Shown piece after piece: positions 1 through 6,258 of a DNA stretch of 7,488 bases. The notes below the pieces were generated by a model, which was not told where the DNA came from, ran no database searches, and was given only the letters and a program-made list of their open reading frames with translations. Position numbers and translations under genes: made by a program. Location of the stretch: NCBI GenBank assembly GCA_016195615.1, contig JACPZF010000067.1, positions 1-7,488 on the forward strand, written 5' to 3'. The stretch comes from Candidatus Gottesmanbacteria bacterium. GTDB taxonomy: Bacteria > Patescibacteriota > Microgenomatia > JACPZF01. How positions within the stretch are numbered: position 1 is the first letter of the stretch; every line of letters starts with the position of its first letter.

Positions 1-246
1 GGAAAAACACCATTTCAGAAAGTACAGGAGTATTTGACAGACATTGATGTTAAAATGAGAATAGTTCCACCGATCATTCTTGATCGAGTATCTGTAGATT
101 TAGGACCATGGAGTGGATACCATGTGCTGGCTCAGTACCGACCCAACCCAACTCACCAATCAATGCTCCTGATACTAAAACCATCGGTATGTTTGTTGTA
201 CTGCTTTCGGCTATTGACGCTAAAGACCCTAAAATTCCTGTGGTAA
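1..246 (+). CDS. Possible C-terminal end of an integrase-core transposase, cut by window start
   Basis: The frame is open from base 1 and stops at TAA 244-246 (81 residues visible). The first ~46 residues contain GKTPFQKVQEYL, then VPPIILDRVSVDL and GYHVLAQY. From memory this resembles the tail of DDE integrase-core (IS481/IS3-like) transposases, where a 'KTPxEKL' motif follows the catalytic domain and a 'PP-ILD' segment comes near the end. The catalytic residues would lie left of the window, so the call rests on this tail alone. Beyond about base 140 the translation looks like the antisense of the opposing gene rather than conserved protein, so the original stop may be lost. It overlaps the 3' end of the - strand gene at 74-838. 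Alternative: a chance open frame. I see no terminal inverted repeat marking an insertion-sequence end. Confidence 0.4.
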   Translation, partial: GKTPFQKVQEYLTDIDVKMRIVPPIILDRVSVDLGPWSGYHVLAQYRPNPTHQSMLLILKPSVCLLYCFRLLTLKTLKFLW

Positions 247-838
247 TAAATGAAAAACTGCATAAAGCCATTTTAATTAATTCTATACCAAAAACGCTTG
301 GTTCTTTTAAGCCCTTCGCTGCGTAGTTACAAAAAATAATTTTTCCTACTTGATCTCTCACTGCCCTGTTAACAAGTTTACCTAATTTTTTATAGAAAAG
401 AGGATTACTGGCACCTTCGTTCATATTGGTTTCGAGATAGTCGGCCAGTCCGCCAAAATTTATCAAGAGTTCTCCTTTCTCTCCTTCGGAATCATAAAAG
501 AAAGTGCTTCCGGGAGGCTTTTTAACTTTTGAAGCCACACCCGATGCCGTAGCTTCTCCTCGAGACGAAAAGCTAGAGATTACTATAGTTTGATCATTGT
601 TTGGCGGATGAAATGGTTTTATCTCAATTGGAAATCCAATATTCATTTGACTTAAAAGTTGATTAGCAGCTAATACGCCAATTTCTAATCGAGAACCGTT
701 GGGTATAAAGTTAGGCCTCCAAGAAAATAAGCCATATTCTTGTCTGTTAGGGTTATTGGGAATAGGTTCCCGAAATTTAACCCACATGCTTTTGGGTTTT
801 TCACGATTTTCGGTTTGTCTAATTATTTTTTCTGTCAT
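74..838 (-). CDS. Hypothetical protein with hydrophobic C-terminal segments
   Basis: I do not recognise this 254-residue protein. ATG is at 838-836 and TGA at 76-74. The N-terminal ~175 residues are soluble in character: a basic start, then a mixed region with 'VISSFSSRGEATASG' around residues 87-100 and 'LLINFGGLADYLE' around 124-136. Two hydrophobic stretches follow, at about 184-209 and 216-233, which may be membrane segments. There is no N-terminal signal peptide. No Shine-Dalgarno lies upstream of the start. The last ~21 residues are antisense to the putative transposase tail, so this C-terminus may be non-native if an insertion truncated the gene. It points the same way as the nucleotidyltransferase gene 150 bases upstream and may or may not share its transcript. 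Coding status is supported by length and plausible composition only. Confidence 0.55.
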   Translation of the reverse strand: MTEKIIRQTENREKPKSMWVKFREPIPNNPNRQEYGLFSWRPNFIPNGSRLEIGVLAANQLLSQMNIGFPIEIKPFHPPNNDQTIVISSFSSRGEATASGVASKVKKPPGSTFFYDSEGEKGELLINFGGLADYLETNMNEGASNPLFYKKLGKLVNRAVRDQVGKIIFCNYAAKGLKEPSVFGIELIKMALCSFSFITTGILGSLASIAESSTTNIPMVLVSGALIGELGWVGTEPAHGIHSMVLNLQILDQE

Positions 839-988
839 AGGTTTTATAGGAGTTTATCATAAAATAACGATTTCGAGGCTTTTAAAAGTTTTTATTACCT
901 CAGACTATTTATACCAAAACATTAAGATAATACGCTTATAGTAATACTCAAAAGGGTGGATGGTTTTTAGACGAGTATGGTTACTTAT
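839..988. other. Intergenic gap, no recognised feature
   Basis: These 150 AT-rich bases separate two - strand genes. I see no tRNA, no convincing promoter and no compact terminator hairpin. The only pairing noticed is AAAAGGGT (950-957) with ACCCTTTT (993-1000), 35 bases apart and reaching into the upstream gene's stop codon, which is too loose to call. Confidence 0.4.
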
Positions 989-1840
989 TTATACCCTTTT
1001 TTCAAACTTTTCCAAAACTATTTTTCCCGTATCTCGGGGATGAAATAAAAGGCGATTTTTTTCGACGGTCTCGCGCGTAATTTTCGATTTCATGTAGACG
1101 TATTGAAGTTTGTAACAAATTACTTCTACTAAATCCAGGAAAGAATTATTTTGCTTAATACTTGCTTTTTCATACTTAATACTTTTGTCTCTTACTCTCG
1201 GCAAATACCCATCCACCCAGCTATTTTGCTTTAAAAACTTCTCGTATGTTTGTTCTCGATTATAAATCGGCCTTACCTGAATGACTTCGTGCGCCGCATA
1301 AAGATTTCTTTCTAAACTGGGAATTTTAAAATTATCCTCGTCTAAAAACATATTCAAGCAGATTTTATTGCCAAAACTCTCATCGTTTGGCCTTCTTCTT
1401 TTACCCAAGATTTCTAAAATCAATACCGCGAGTACTCTTGTTAGCCAAACTCGGTTTTTTTGCGTAATGATTAATAAATCGATGTCGTCTTTGTCGTCGC
1501 TATTTTTCATGGCCAACGCGCCCGTTACGGCAATTAATTTAATAAAGGGAATTCTTTGTAAAATGCCGGCTATTTTTTCTCCTAGCACTAACTTTTTCTG
1601 CGAAATTTCGGCACGCTTCTGACGTAGCGCAATTATTTTTTCCCGACCCGAAAGAAAATAGAAGCCATCTTGGTAGCGATATTTACTCCTTAATTCTTTA
1701 ATTCCTACCCGCGGGTAGTCTTCGACTTTACTCCTTAATTCTTTAATTCCCCATTTTTTTAATTCCTCTTTCGTCAGCGGATAATCAAAAATATCCGAGT
1801 AGCAAAGACCTAAAAAGCTTGCTCTATTCATGTGTCCCAT
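989..1840 (-). CDS. Nucleotidyltransferase-fold protein of a Patescibacteria-type family
   Basis: This 283-residue protein has the polymerase-beta-type nucleotidyltransferase signature: VTGALAMKNS at residues 105-114, followed by DDIDLLIIT at 118-126, giving the G-[AS]...DxD metal-binding pattern (D119, D121). Residues ~8-65 (SDIFDYPLTKEEL ... DGFYFLSGRE) look like a small winged-helix-like domain. The tail holds NLYAAHEVIQ (179-188) and LFHPRDT (265-271). From memory this arrangement is a recurring uncharacterised family in Patescibacteria; the substrate is unknown and I do not guess one. ATG at 1840-1838 is taken because a promoter candidate sits at a suitable distance; Met4 (1831-1829) is possible. 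Oddity: GIKELRSK occurs twice, at residues 31-38 and 46-53, from a 45-base-period duplication between the N-terminal elements. The gene is divergent from the AI-2E-type gene across 49 bases. Confidence 0.8.
   Translation of the reverse strand: MGHMNRASFLGLCYSDIFDYPLTKEELKKWGIKELRSKVEDYPRVGIKELRSKYRYQDGFYFLSGREKIIALRQKRAEISQKKLVLGEKIAGILQRIPFIKLIAVTGALAMKNSDDKDDIDLLIITQKNRVWLTRVLAVLILEILGKRRRPNDESFGNKICLNMFLDEDNFKIPSLERNLYAAHEVIQVRPIYNREQTYEKFLKQNSWVDGYLPRVRDKSIKYEKASIKQNNSFLDLVEVICYKLQYVYMKSKITRETVEKNRLLFHPRDTGKIVLEKFEKRV
1682..1750. repeat. Two 24-bp direct repeats around a 14-bp palindrome, in a coding region
   Basis: TTTACTCCTTAATTCTTTAA plus TTCC is present exactly at 1682-1705 and again at 1727-1750 (period 45). 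The 21 bases between them include the perfect palindrome CTACCCGCGGGTAG (1705-1718, sharing its first base with copy 1). The period is 15 codons, so the frame of the nucleotidyltransferase gene is kept and the octapeptide GIKELRSK is duplicated. Confidence 0.9.
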
Positions 1841-1842
1841 GA

Positions 1843-1855
1843 TAACATAATGTTA
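1843..1855. promoter_or_regulatory. 13-bp palindrome in the divergent intergenic region
   Basis: TAACATAATGTTA is a perfect inverted repeat (6-base arms, 1-base centre). It ends three bases before the - strand start codon at 1840, between the candidate start of transcription and the ATG. It could be an operator for one or both divergent genes, but in DNA this AT-rich a 13-bp palindrome can arise by chance. Confidence 0.25.
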
Positions 1856-1868
1856 AATAAAGTTTAAA

Positions 1869-1897
1869 AGTATAAAGGTTTAAGCAAAAATGCTCAA
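1869..1897 (-). promoter_or_regulatory. Candidate sigma70-like promoter of the nucleotidyltransferase gene
   Basis: On the - strand, TTGAGC (1897-1892) and TATACT (1874-1869) are separated by exactly 17 bases. The -10 matches consensus at five of six bases and the -35 at four of six. Transcription would begin near 1862, giving a leader of about 20 bases before ATG 1840. The -35 overlaps the first codons of the divergent gene. Confidence 0.45.
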
Positions 1898-2885
1898 AAA
1901 CGTCAAAGACTCGACCTATTTTCATCTTCTCGTTATTGCGATTTCTTCTGTCGCCGCCATTTACCTTCTGCAAATATTTTTCCGGCTTTTTGTCGTTTTT
2001 AATGACGTTATTATCATCTTAGTGCTGGCCTGGCTGATTTCTTTTATTTTTGAACCTTTAATTGAACTGCTACAAAAAGGCCGGTTTTCAAGAATCGGCG
2101 CCGCCCTCGTCGTTTATCTCTTGGTTTCGCTGATTATGGTTTGGCTGTTTGTCCAGGCAATACCAATCTTGATTACCCAAATCAATGCTCTCTTGACTAT
2201 TTTGCCTAGTAATTTAGATCAGATCCCCCCTTGGGCCAACCGTTTGGCCGATTTCTTTCTTTCCGCCTTAAACAACTCTGTCTTACTAATCCAAAAACTA
2301 GCCTCTCTCCTTTTTTATTTTGTTTTTGTCTTAGTGCTGTCTTTTTACTTAGTCGTCGATAAAGAAAAAATGTGGTCGGCCTTAATGCGGCTTATTCCTA
2401 AAAATTACCAAGATAAAGCGGAGTTTTTAAAAAGCGCTATCGATAAAAGTTTTGCCGGCTTTCTTAGGGTGCAGATAATTTTTGGTCTGCTTTTCGGAGC
2501 AACCGCCTTAGTATTTTTATTATTTTTTACGCCTAATTTTGCTTTGCTGGCCGGAATTCTCGCCGGACTCTTAAATATTTTACCTTTAGTTGGTCCCTTC
2601 CTAGCCTTAATTCCCGCCTTCGTGGTTTTACTTCCTTTAGGTTTAACAGAAGCCCTATGGCTGTCTTTAATCTTATTTGTCTTGCAACAGATCGAACTAA
2701 ATATTCTTGGTCCTAAAATTATCGGTAAAACCATGAGACTTCATCCCGTCTGGGTTTTAATCGCTTTTTTGCTGGGGTTTAAAATTGCCGGAATTTGGGG
2801 TGCTATTTTTGCCGTTCCTGTAGCCTCTATCGTTGGAATTATGGCTTCGGCACTCCTGCCTGGCTTTTTAAACCATACTGAGTAA
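1890..2885 (+). CDS. AI-2E family (PerM-like) transporter
   Basis: This 331-residue protein belongs to the AI-2E transporter family (PF01594/COG0628). Members are inner-membrane proteins; characterised ones export autoinducer-2 (TqsA) or act as Na+/H+ antiporters, and most have no known substrate, so none is assigned. Hydrophobic segments lie at about residues 11-37, 38-60, 69-95, 132-156, 198-220, 221-249, 254-274 and 287-324. Family landmarks are LLNILPLVGP (227-236), NILGPKIIGKTMRLHPVW (271-288) and GIWGAIFAVP (301-310), with the usual hydrophilic stretch between the third and fourth segments. The length is typical. ATG 1890 gives a natural start; AAAGG at 1874-1878 is a weak, rather distant ribosome binding site. 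The 3' end overlaps the opposing solute-binding gene by 47 bases. Confidence 0.93.
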   Translation: MLKNVKDSTYFHLLVIAISSVAAIYLLQIFFRLFVVFNDVIIILVLAWLISFIFEPLIELLQKGRFSRIGAALVVYLLVSLIMVWLFVQAIPILITQINALLTILPSNLDQIPPWANRLADFFLSALNNSVLLIQKLASLLFYFVFVLVLSFYLVVDKEKMWSALMRLIPKNYQDKAEFLKSAIDKSFAGFLRVQIIFGLLFGATALVFLLFFTPNFALLAGILAGLLNILPLVGPFLALIPAFVVLLPLGLTEALWLSLILFVLQQIELNILGPKIIGKTMRLHPVWVLIAFLLGFKIAGIWGAIFAVPVASIVGIMASALLPGFLNHTE

Positions 2886-4155
2886 GAATAGTGTTAACGC
2901 CGCTCGCGGCAGTCGTGAGCGCGCTTTTAGCGCTGGTTGTTTCCTTATGAACGCCGTTAACCGCATCGGCAAGGTATTGAATAATTTTATCATTAATACC
3001 GTTATCAAAAGTTCGCGAAGAGAGATACCAAGAAGTCAGACTATCCGTTTGCTTGACAAAAATTCCGGCCAGGGGGTCGTCTTTAATCAGGTTCGCCATA
3101 TCAACCCTGGAGTATGGTTCTCCATAAAGTCTAACCTTACCGGCGTCAGTATAAAATTTTTTCAGCGTCTCGCTTTGAACTAGATATTTTAAGAAGGCAA
3201 AAGCTTCTTCCTGATTTTTGCTCCGCCTCGCCACTCCCTCCACCCAATAGGTTGCCCAATTGGTATTTCCGCCTGATAATTGCGGCACAGCCACGGTAAC
3301 GAAATTAAGACTTTGGTTAGTAGCTTTAATTTCAAACGTTTCCCAATGCGGGCCAAAAAACATGGCGAGTTTTCCTTGGGCAAAAGAGAGCATCGAATCA
3401 TCAAGAGTTTCGTCCCAAACTTTATTATCTCCCTTGGCAAAAGAGGCAAAGTAGTCGAGGGCGTCAACGCCGGCATTTGACCCATCCGCGAGTACCGTCG
3501 AGTCAATTTTGGTCATATCGACTCCGTTTTGCAGCATCATCAGTCCCAAAATATCACTCCAATGTTGAATGTTGTTCGTCGTCCCTAACGCCGCGCCAGC
3601 GGTTTGAATTTTTCCCTGCGCGTCTTTGACGGTCAATTTTTGCGCTAGGGTTTTAAATTCTTCCCAGGTAGTCGGTGGTGTGGCGCCGGCGGCTTTTAAA
3701 ATATCACTATTGATAAAAAGTGCTAAGGAATCGATTTCTAAAGGCATACCGTAGTACTGACCTCCAAGCTTGAGGTCTTTTTTAACAATCGGATAAAAAG
3801 TTTTTTCGATCACCGCCGGATCCATAACTTTTACTGGAACTATCGCCAACTCGTTTTTTAACATCGCTAGCCACGTGTTATGAAAACGAAAAAGATCAGG
3901 GCCGACGCCTTCAGCGAGCCTCGCGGTAACCGTTTCGCGATATCTCTGCGGCGACATTTTTTTATATTCGACCGTCACGTTGGGATGGAGCTTTTCATAG
4001 TCATTAATGACTGTTTGCATTACCTGCTCCGGCTCCCAGAGTCCCCAATACTTTAAAGTCACTTTCCTCGGCTCTTGATTTAAAAAAGGAACTGTGCAAC
4101 CAGAAAGAACAAAAACCAAAAAACTAAAGACTATAAAACTCAACAATTTTTTCAT
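2839..4155 (-). CDS. ABC transporter extracellular solute-binding lipoprotein (family 1)
   Basis: This 438-residue protein begins with a lipoprotein signal peptide: MKKLL, a hydrophobic core, and the lipobox LSGC with the lipidated cysteine at residue 20. The mature part matches family 1 solute-binding proteins (COG1653-like, sugar or polyol type): VTLKYWGLWEP (32-42), GPDLFRF (85-91), YYGMPLEIDSLALFINSDIL (134-153), TTWEEFKTLAQKL (162-174) and GKLAMFFGPHW (261-271). It should sit outside the membrane and hand substrate to an ABC permease; the substrate is not readable. ATG 4155-4153 is preferred over the ATG at 4275, 40 codons upstream, because the signal peptide starts here and a promoter lies just upstream, making a nearly leaderless mRNA with no Shine-Dalgarno. 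No permease or ATPase gene adjoins it. The stop (TAA 2841-2839) lies inside the convergent AI-2E-type gene. Confidence 0.92.
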   Translation of the reverse strand: MKKLLSFIVFSFLVFVLSGCTVPFLNQEPRKVTLKYWGLWEPEQVMQTVINDYEKLHPNVTVEYKKMSPQRYRETVTARLAEGVGPDLFRFHNTWLAMLKNELAIVPVKVMDPAVIEKTFYPIVKKDLKLGGQYYGMPLEIDSLALFINSDILKAAGATPPTTWEEFKTLAQKLTVKDAQGKIQTAGAALGTTNNIQHWSDILGLMMLQNGVDMTKIDSTVLADGSNAGVDALDYFASFAKGDNKVWDETLDDSMLSFAQGKLAMFFGPHWETFEIKATNQSLNFVTVAVPQLSGGNTNWATYWVEGVARRSKNQEEAFAFLKYLVQSETLKKFYTDAGKVRLYGEPYSRVDMANLIKDDPLAGIFVKQTDSLTSWYLSSRTFDNGINDKIIQYLADAVNGVHKETTSAKSALTTAASGVNTILTQYGLKSQAGVPKP

Positions 4156-4164
4156 GCTAAAGTT

Positions 4165-4193
4165 AGCATAGAGAAAATTAAAAAGAAGTGCAA
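4165..4193 (-). promoter_or_regulatory. Candidate promoter of the solute-binding lipoprotein gene
   Basis: On the - strand, TTGCAC (4193-4188) and TATGCT (4170-4165) are 17 bases apart. The start of transcription would fall near 4158, only about three bases before ATG 4155, which fits the lack of a ribosome binding site. A small inverted repeat GCTAA-AG-TTAGC (4156-4167) overlaps the -10 and abuts the start codon and might bind a regulator. The -35 is a weak match (three of six). Confidence 0.4.
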
Positions 4194-4203
4194 GAGAGTA
4201 GAA

Positions 4204-4234
4204 TTTAAAAATTCCAGAACGAATCGTGTACAAT
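4204..4234 (+). promoter_or_regulatory. Candidate promoter of the VanW gene run
   Basis: TACAAT at 4229-4234 matches the -10 consensus at five of six bases. The -35 is poor (TTTAAA 4204-4209, 19-base spacer). Transcription would start near 4241, which argues for ATG 4253 over GTG 4226, since the latter lies upstream of the start of transcription. Confidence 0.3.
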
Positions 4235-4252
4235 ATCCAGGTAGTTAAACTT

Positions 4253-5731
4253 ATGAAGCGCAAAAAATACACCAAGGCCGGGATTAAAATTAACCGGCGC
4301 TATAATAAGGGCGTAATTTATACCGATAACAGTGGGCGCGGCTTTAATTTTCTAGCCCATTTTTCCTTTTTTTTACTGGGTGGAATTTTAGGTCTTTTAC
4401 TTCTTTTCGCTATTATTTTCGCGTGGTTTGAAAAAACTTATCAAAACAGAATTTATCCCGGCGTCAAAATCGAAGGCGTAAATTTCGGCGGCCAAAGCAA
4501 AGCCGCAGTAGAAAAATATTTCCAAGAAAAAAGCCAAAAATTTGACCCGCTCTACATTGTTTTTACCGACAATACGTCTGTTGCTACCATTAGCGCTAGG
4601 GATTTAAATTTAAGTTATAATGGCAAACTTCTGGCCGAACAAGCCTATCTGCTGGGCCGAAGCGGTCATCTTCTAACCGATCTCTTTTTAAAACTTAAAG
4701 CTCTTAACTCCGGGGTGGCATTAAACAACACCTTTTATTTAAACGACCAAAATTTAGATAAAATTTTAAATCCCCTGGCTCAAAATATCGATCTTGCCCC
4801 CCAGGATGCGCTTTTTAAGTTTTCCTCCGGCCGGGTGGTTGCTTTTCGTACTTCCGTAAACGGTAGGCGCTTGGATCTTAAAAACACCAAAAAGCTTTTA
4901 CATGAAAAAATCGCCAGTCTTAATAAAAAATTCGAGTTTCCCCAAAGCCTAATGATAGCTTTGCCTATAGAAACGGTTTATCCGAAAGTTACTACCGAAA
5001 AAACCAATGATTTGGGTATTTCTGAACTAATCGGACGGGGCTCATCGACTTTTTATCATTCCATCGAAAATCGGGTTTATAATATTGGTCTGGCTGCTTC
5101 CCGCCTTAACGGTATTCTTATTCCTCCCAACACTACTTTTTCTTTTAATGAAGCGCTAGGCGATGTTTCCGGACTAACAGGATATAAACAAGCCTATGTC
5201 ATTAAGGAGGGAAAAACTATTCTCGGTGATGGCGGCGGTGTCTGCCAAGTATCCACGACCTTGTTTCGCGCGGCCCTAAATGCTGGATTAGAAATCGTCG
5301 AACGCTGGCCGCATTCTTACCGAGTCGGCTATTACGAACAGGATCAGCCGCCGGGCCTTGATGCTACAGTTTATGCCCCATCTAATGATTTAAAATTAAA
5401 AAATAATACCAACCATAACATCTTGATCCAAGTCCTCGTTGATTTAGATAATTATCGTTTAGTTTTTGATCTTTATGGTCAAAGCGATGGCCGAAAAGTT
5501 CTCTTGACTAAACCGCAGATCTGGGACCAGACACCACCGCCGGCTGATTTATATCAAGACGACCCCGCCCTTCCTAAAGGACAAACCAAACAGGTTGATT
5601 TTTCGGCTTGGGGGGCTAAGTCTTCTTTTAATTATAAGGTTACCAAAAACGACCAGGTACTTTGGGAAAAAACTTTTTATTCCAGCTACCGACCCTGGCA
5701 GGCGGTGTATTTACGAGGAACGAGGGAATAA
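4253..5731 (+). CDS. VanW family protein with peptidoglycan-binding-4 domain, membrane anchored
   Basis: This 492-residue protein has a basic cytoplasmic N-terminus (MKRKKYTKAG), one membrane segment at about residues 31-59, and a large outside part. IYPGVKIEGVNFGG (67-80) is followed by a PG_binding_4-like region (about 85-240). A VanW domain (PF04294) spans about 262-396 and carries SRLNGILIPPNTTFSFNEAL (283-302), GDGGGVCQVSTTLFRAAL (325-342, with Cys331) and WPHSYRVGYY (352-361). The C-terminal ~70 residues, ending WQAVYLRG, resemble a G5-type domain. The VanW biochemical role is not established; the architecture suggests cell-wall binding or remodelling at the envelope. ATG 4253 is chosen over in-frame GTG 4226 because it follows the candidate promoter and gives a normal anchor. 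First gene of a probable three-gene run. Confidence 0.9.
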   Translation: MKRKKYTKAGIKINRRYNKGVIYTDNSGRGFNFLAHFSFFLLGGILGLLLLFAIIFAWFEKTYQNRIYPGVKIEGVNFGGQSKAAVEKYFQEKSQKFDPLYIVFTDNTSVATISARDLNLSYNGKLLAEQAYLLGRSGHLLTDLFLKLKALNSGVALNNTFYLNDQNLDKILNPLAQNIDLAPQDALFKFSSGRVVAFRTSVNGRRLDLKNTKKLLHEKIASLNKKFEFPQSLMIALPIETVYPKVTTEKTNDLGISELIGRGSSTFYHSIENRVYNIGLAASRLNGILIPPNTTFSFNEALGDVSGLTGYKQAYVIKEGKTILGDGGGVCQVSTTLFRAALNAGLEIVERWPHSYRVGYYEQDQPPGLDATVYAPSNDLKLKNNTNHNILIQVLVDLDNYRLVFDLYGQSDGRKVLLTKPQIWDQTPPPADLYQDDPALPKGQTKQVDFSAWGAKSSFNYKVTKNDQVLWEKTFYSSYRPWQAVYLRGTRE

Positions 5732-5757
5732 TTTCTAATTTCTAATTTTTAATCAAT
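5729..5757 (+). repeat. Left arm of a 29-bp perfect inverted repeat
   Basis: The arm begins TAATTTCTAATTTCTAATTT and ends AATCAAT, built on a 7-base unit TAATTTC. It is the exact reverse complement of 6219-6247. It fills the gap between the VanW stop and the next start codon (5760), leaving no ribosome binding site there. Confidence 0.95.
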
Positions 5758-5759
5758 TT

Positions 5760-6227
5760 ATGGACAAGATAATTACTTTAGAGCAAACATCATCTATCAA
5801 TAGACTGTCTAAAAAAGTTATCCTTGTGGGTGGTTTTTTTGACATTCTCCATATCGGTCATCTTAAATTTCTTGCGGCGGCCAAAAAAGCAGGCGGGCTA
5901 CTCATCGTCAGCTTAGAATCTGATGAAAATGCCAAAAAATTGAAAGGCAAAAACAGACCTCTCCATTCCCAAAATGAGCGTGCAGAAATCCTCGCCGGGC
6001 TAAATTTGGTTGACTATGTAGTGCTTTTGCCGCCCTTACAAACTGACGCTGACTATTTTGATTTGGTTAAAAAAATCCGTCCCAATTTTATTGCTGTAAC
6101 TGAAAATGACCCCATCATGGAAAAAAAACGACGGCAAGCAGAGATGGTATGCGGAAAACTAATCGTCGTTCCAAAAACCAATACGCCCTCAACGACACAG
6201 CTAGCAAAGCTATTAGAGATTGATTAA
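5760..6227 (+). CDS. Cytidylyltransferase-like (RfaE2/TagD-type) nucleotidyltransferase
   Basis: This 155-residue protein is a member of the HxGH nucleotidyltransferase superfamily (CTP_transf_like, PF01467). The phosphate-binding loop and HIGH motif lie in GGFFDILHIGHLKFL (24-38). KLKGKNRPLHSQNERAEIL (60-78) corresponds to the K-G-RP...ER segment of RfaE2/HldE C-terminal domains, and NTPSTTQL (141-148) to the ISSTT-like nucleotide-binding motif. Such enzymes transfer AMP or CMP to a sugar phosphate, polyol phosphate or similar acceptor. The closest look is to D-glycero-beta-D-manno-heptose-1-phosphate adenylyltransferase, but glycerol-3-phosphate cytidylyltransferase or FAD synthase-like activity cannot be excluded. 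No partner kinase is adjacent. ATG 5760 starts the frame 28 bases after the VanW stop without a Shine-Dalgarno. The gene is bracketed by a 29-bp inverted repeat whose right arm includes its last codons and stop. Confidence 0.85.
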   Translation: MDKIITLEQTSSINRLSKKVILVGGFFDILHIGHLKFLAAAKKAGGLLIVSLESDENAKKLKGKNRPLHSQNERAEILAGLNLVDYVVLLPPLQTDADYFDLVKKIRPNFIAVTENDPIMEKKRRQAEMVCGKLIVVPKTNTPSTTQLAKLLEID

Positions 6228-6247
6228 AAATTAGAAATTAGAAATTA
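6219..6247 (-). repeat. Right arm of a 29-bp perfect inverted repeat
   Basis: Exact reverse complement of 5729-5757. It covers the last two codons and the TAA stop (6225-6227) of the nucleotidyltransferase gene and ends 11 bases before the tsaD start, so it also removes any ribosome binding site for tsaD. Confidence 0.95.
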
Positions 6248-6258
6248 AAAATTCTCGT

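Noticed and set aside
950..1000. AAAAGGGT/ACCCTTTT pairing as a terminator for the nucleotidyltransferase gene
   Set aside because: The loop is 35 bases and the arm overlaps the stop codon, and the stem has no G+C-rich core, unlike intrinsic terminators.
1682..1750. Two direct repeats with a 21-base spacer, as in a minimal CRISPR array
   Set aside because: Only two copies, the spacer is palindromic and shorter than usual, the whole lies within a coding frame, and no cas gene is present.
3189..3506. Open - strand frame of 105 codons inside the solute-binding gene, and + strand frames at 2947-3480
   Set aside because: Shadows of a well-supported gene in other frames, with no family signature.
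4226..4252. GTG 4226 as start of the VanW protein
   Set aside because: It lies upstream of the likely transcription start set by TACAAT 4229-4234; ATG 4253 begins a normal basic N-terminus before the membrane segment.
4156..4275. Longer form of the solute-binding protein starting at ATG 4275
   Set aside because: The extra 40 residues precede a complete lipoprotein signal peptide, run over both divergent promoter candidates, and overlap the VanW gene start.
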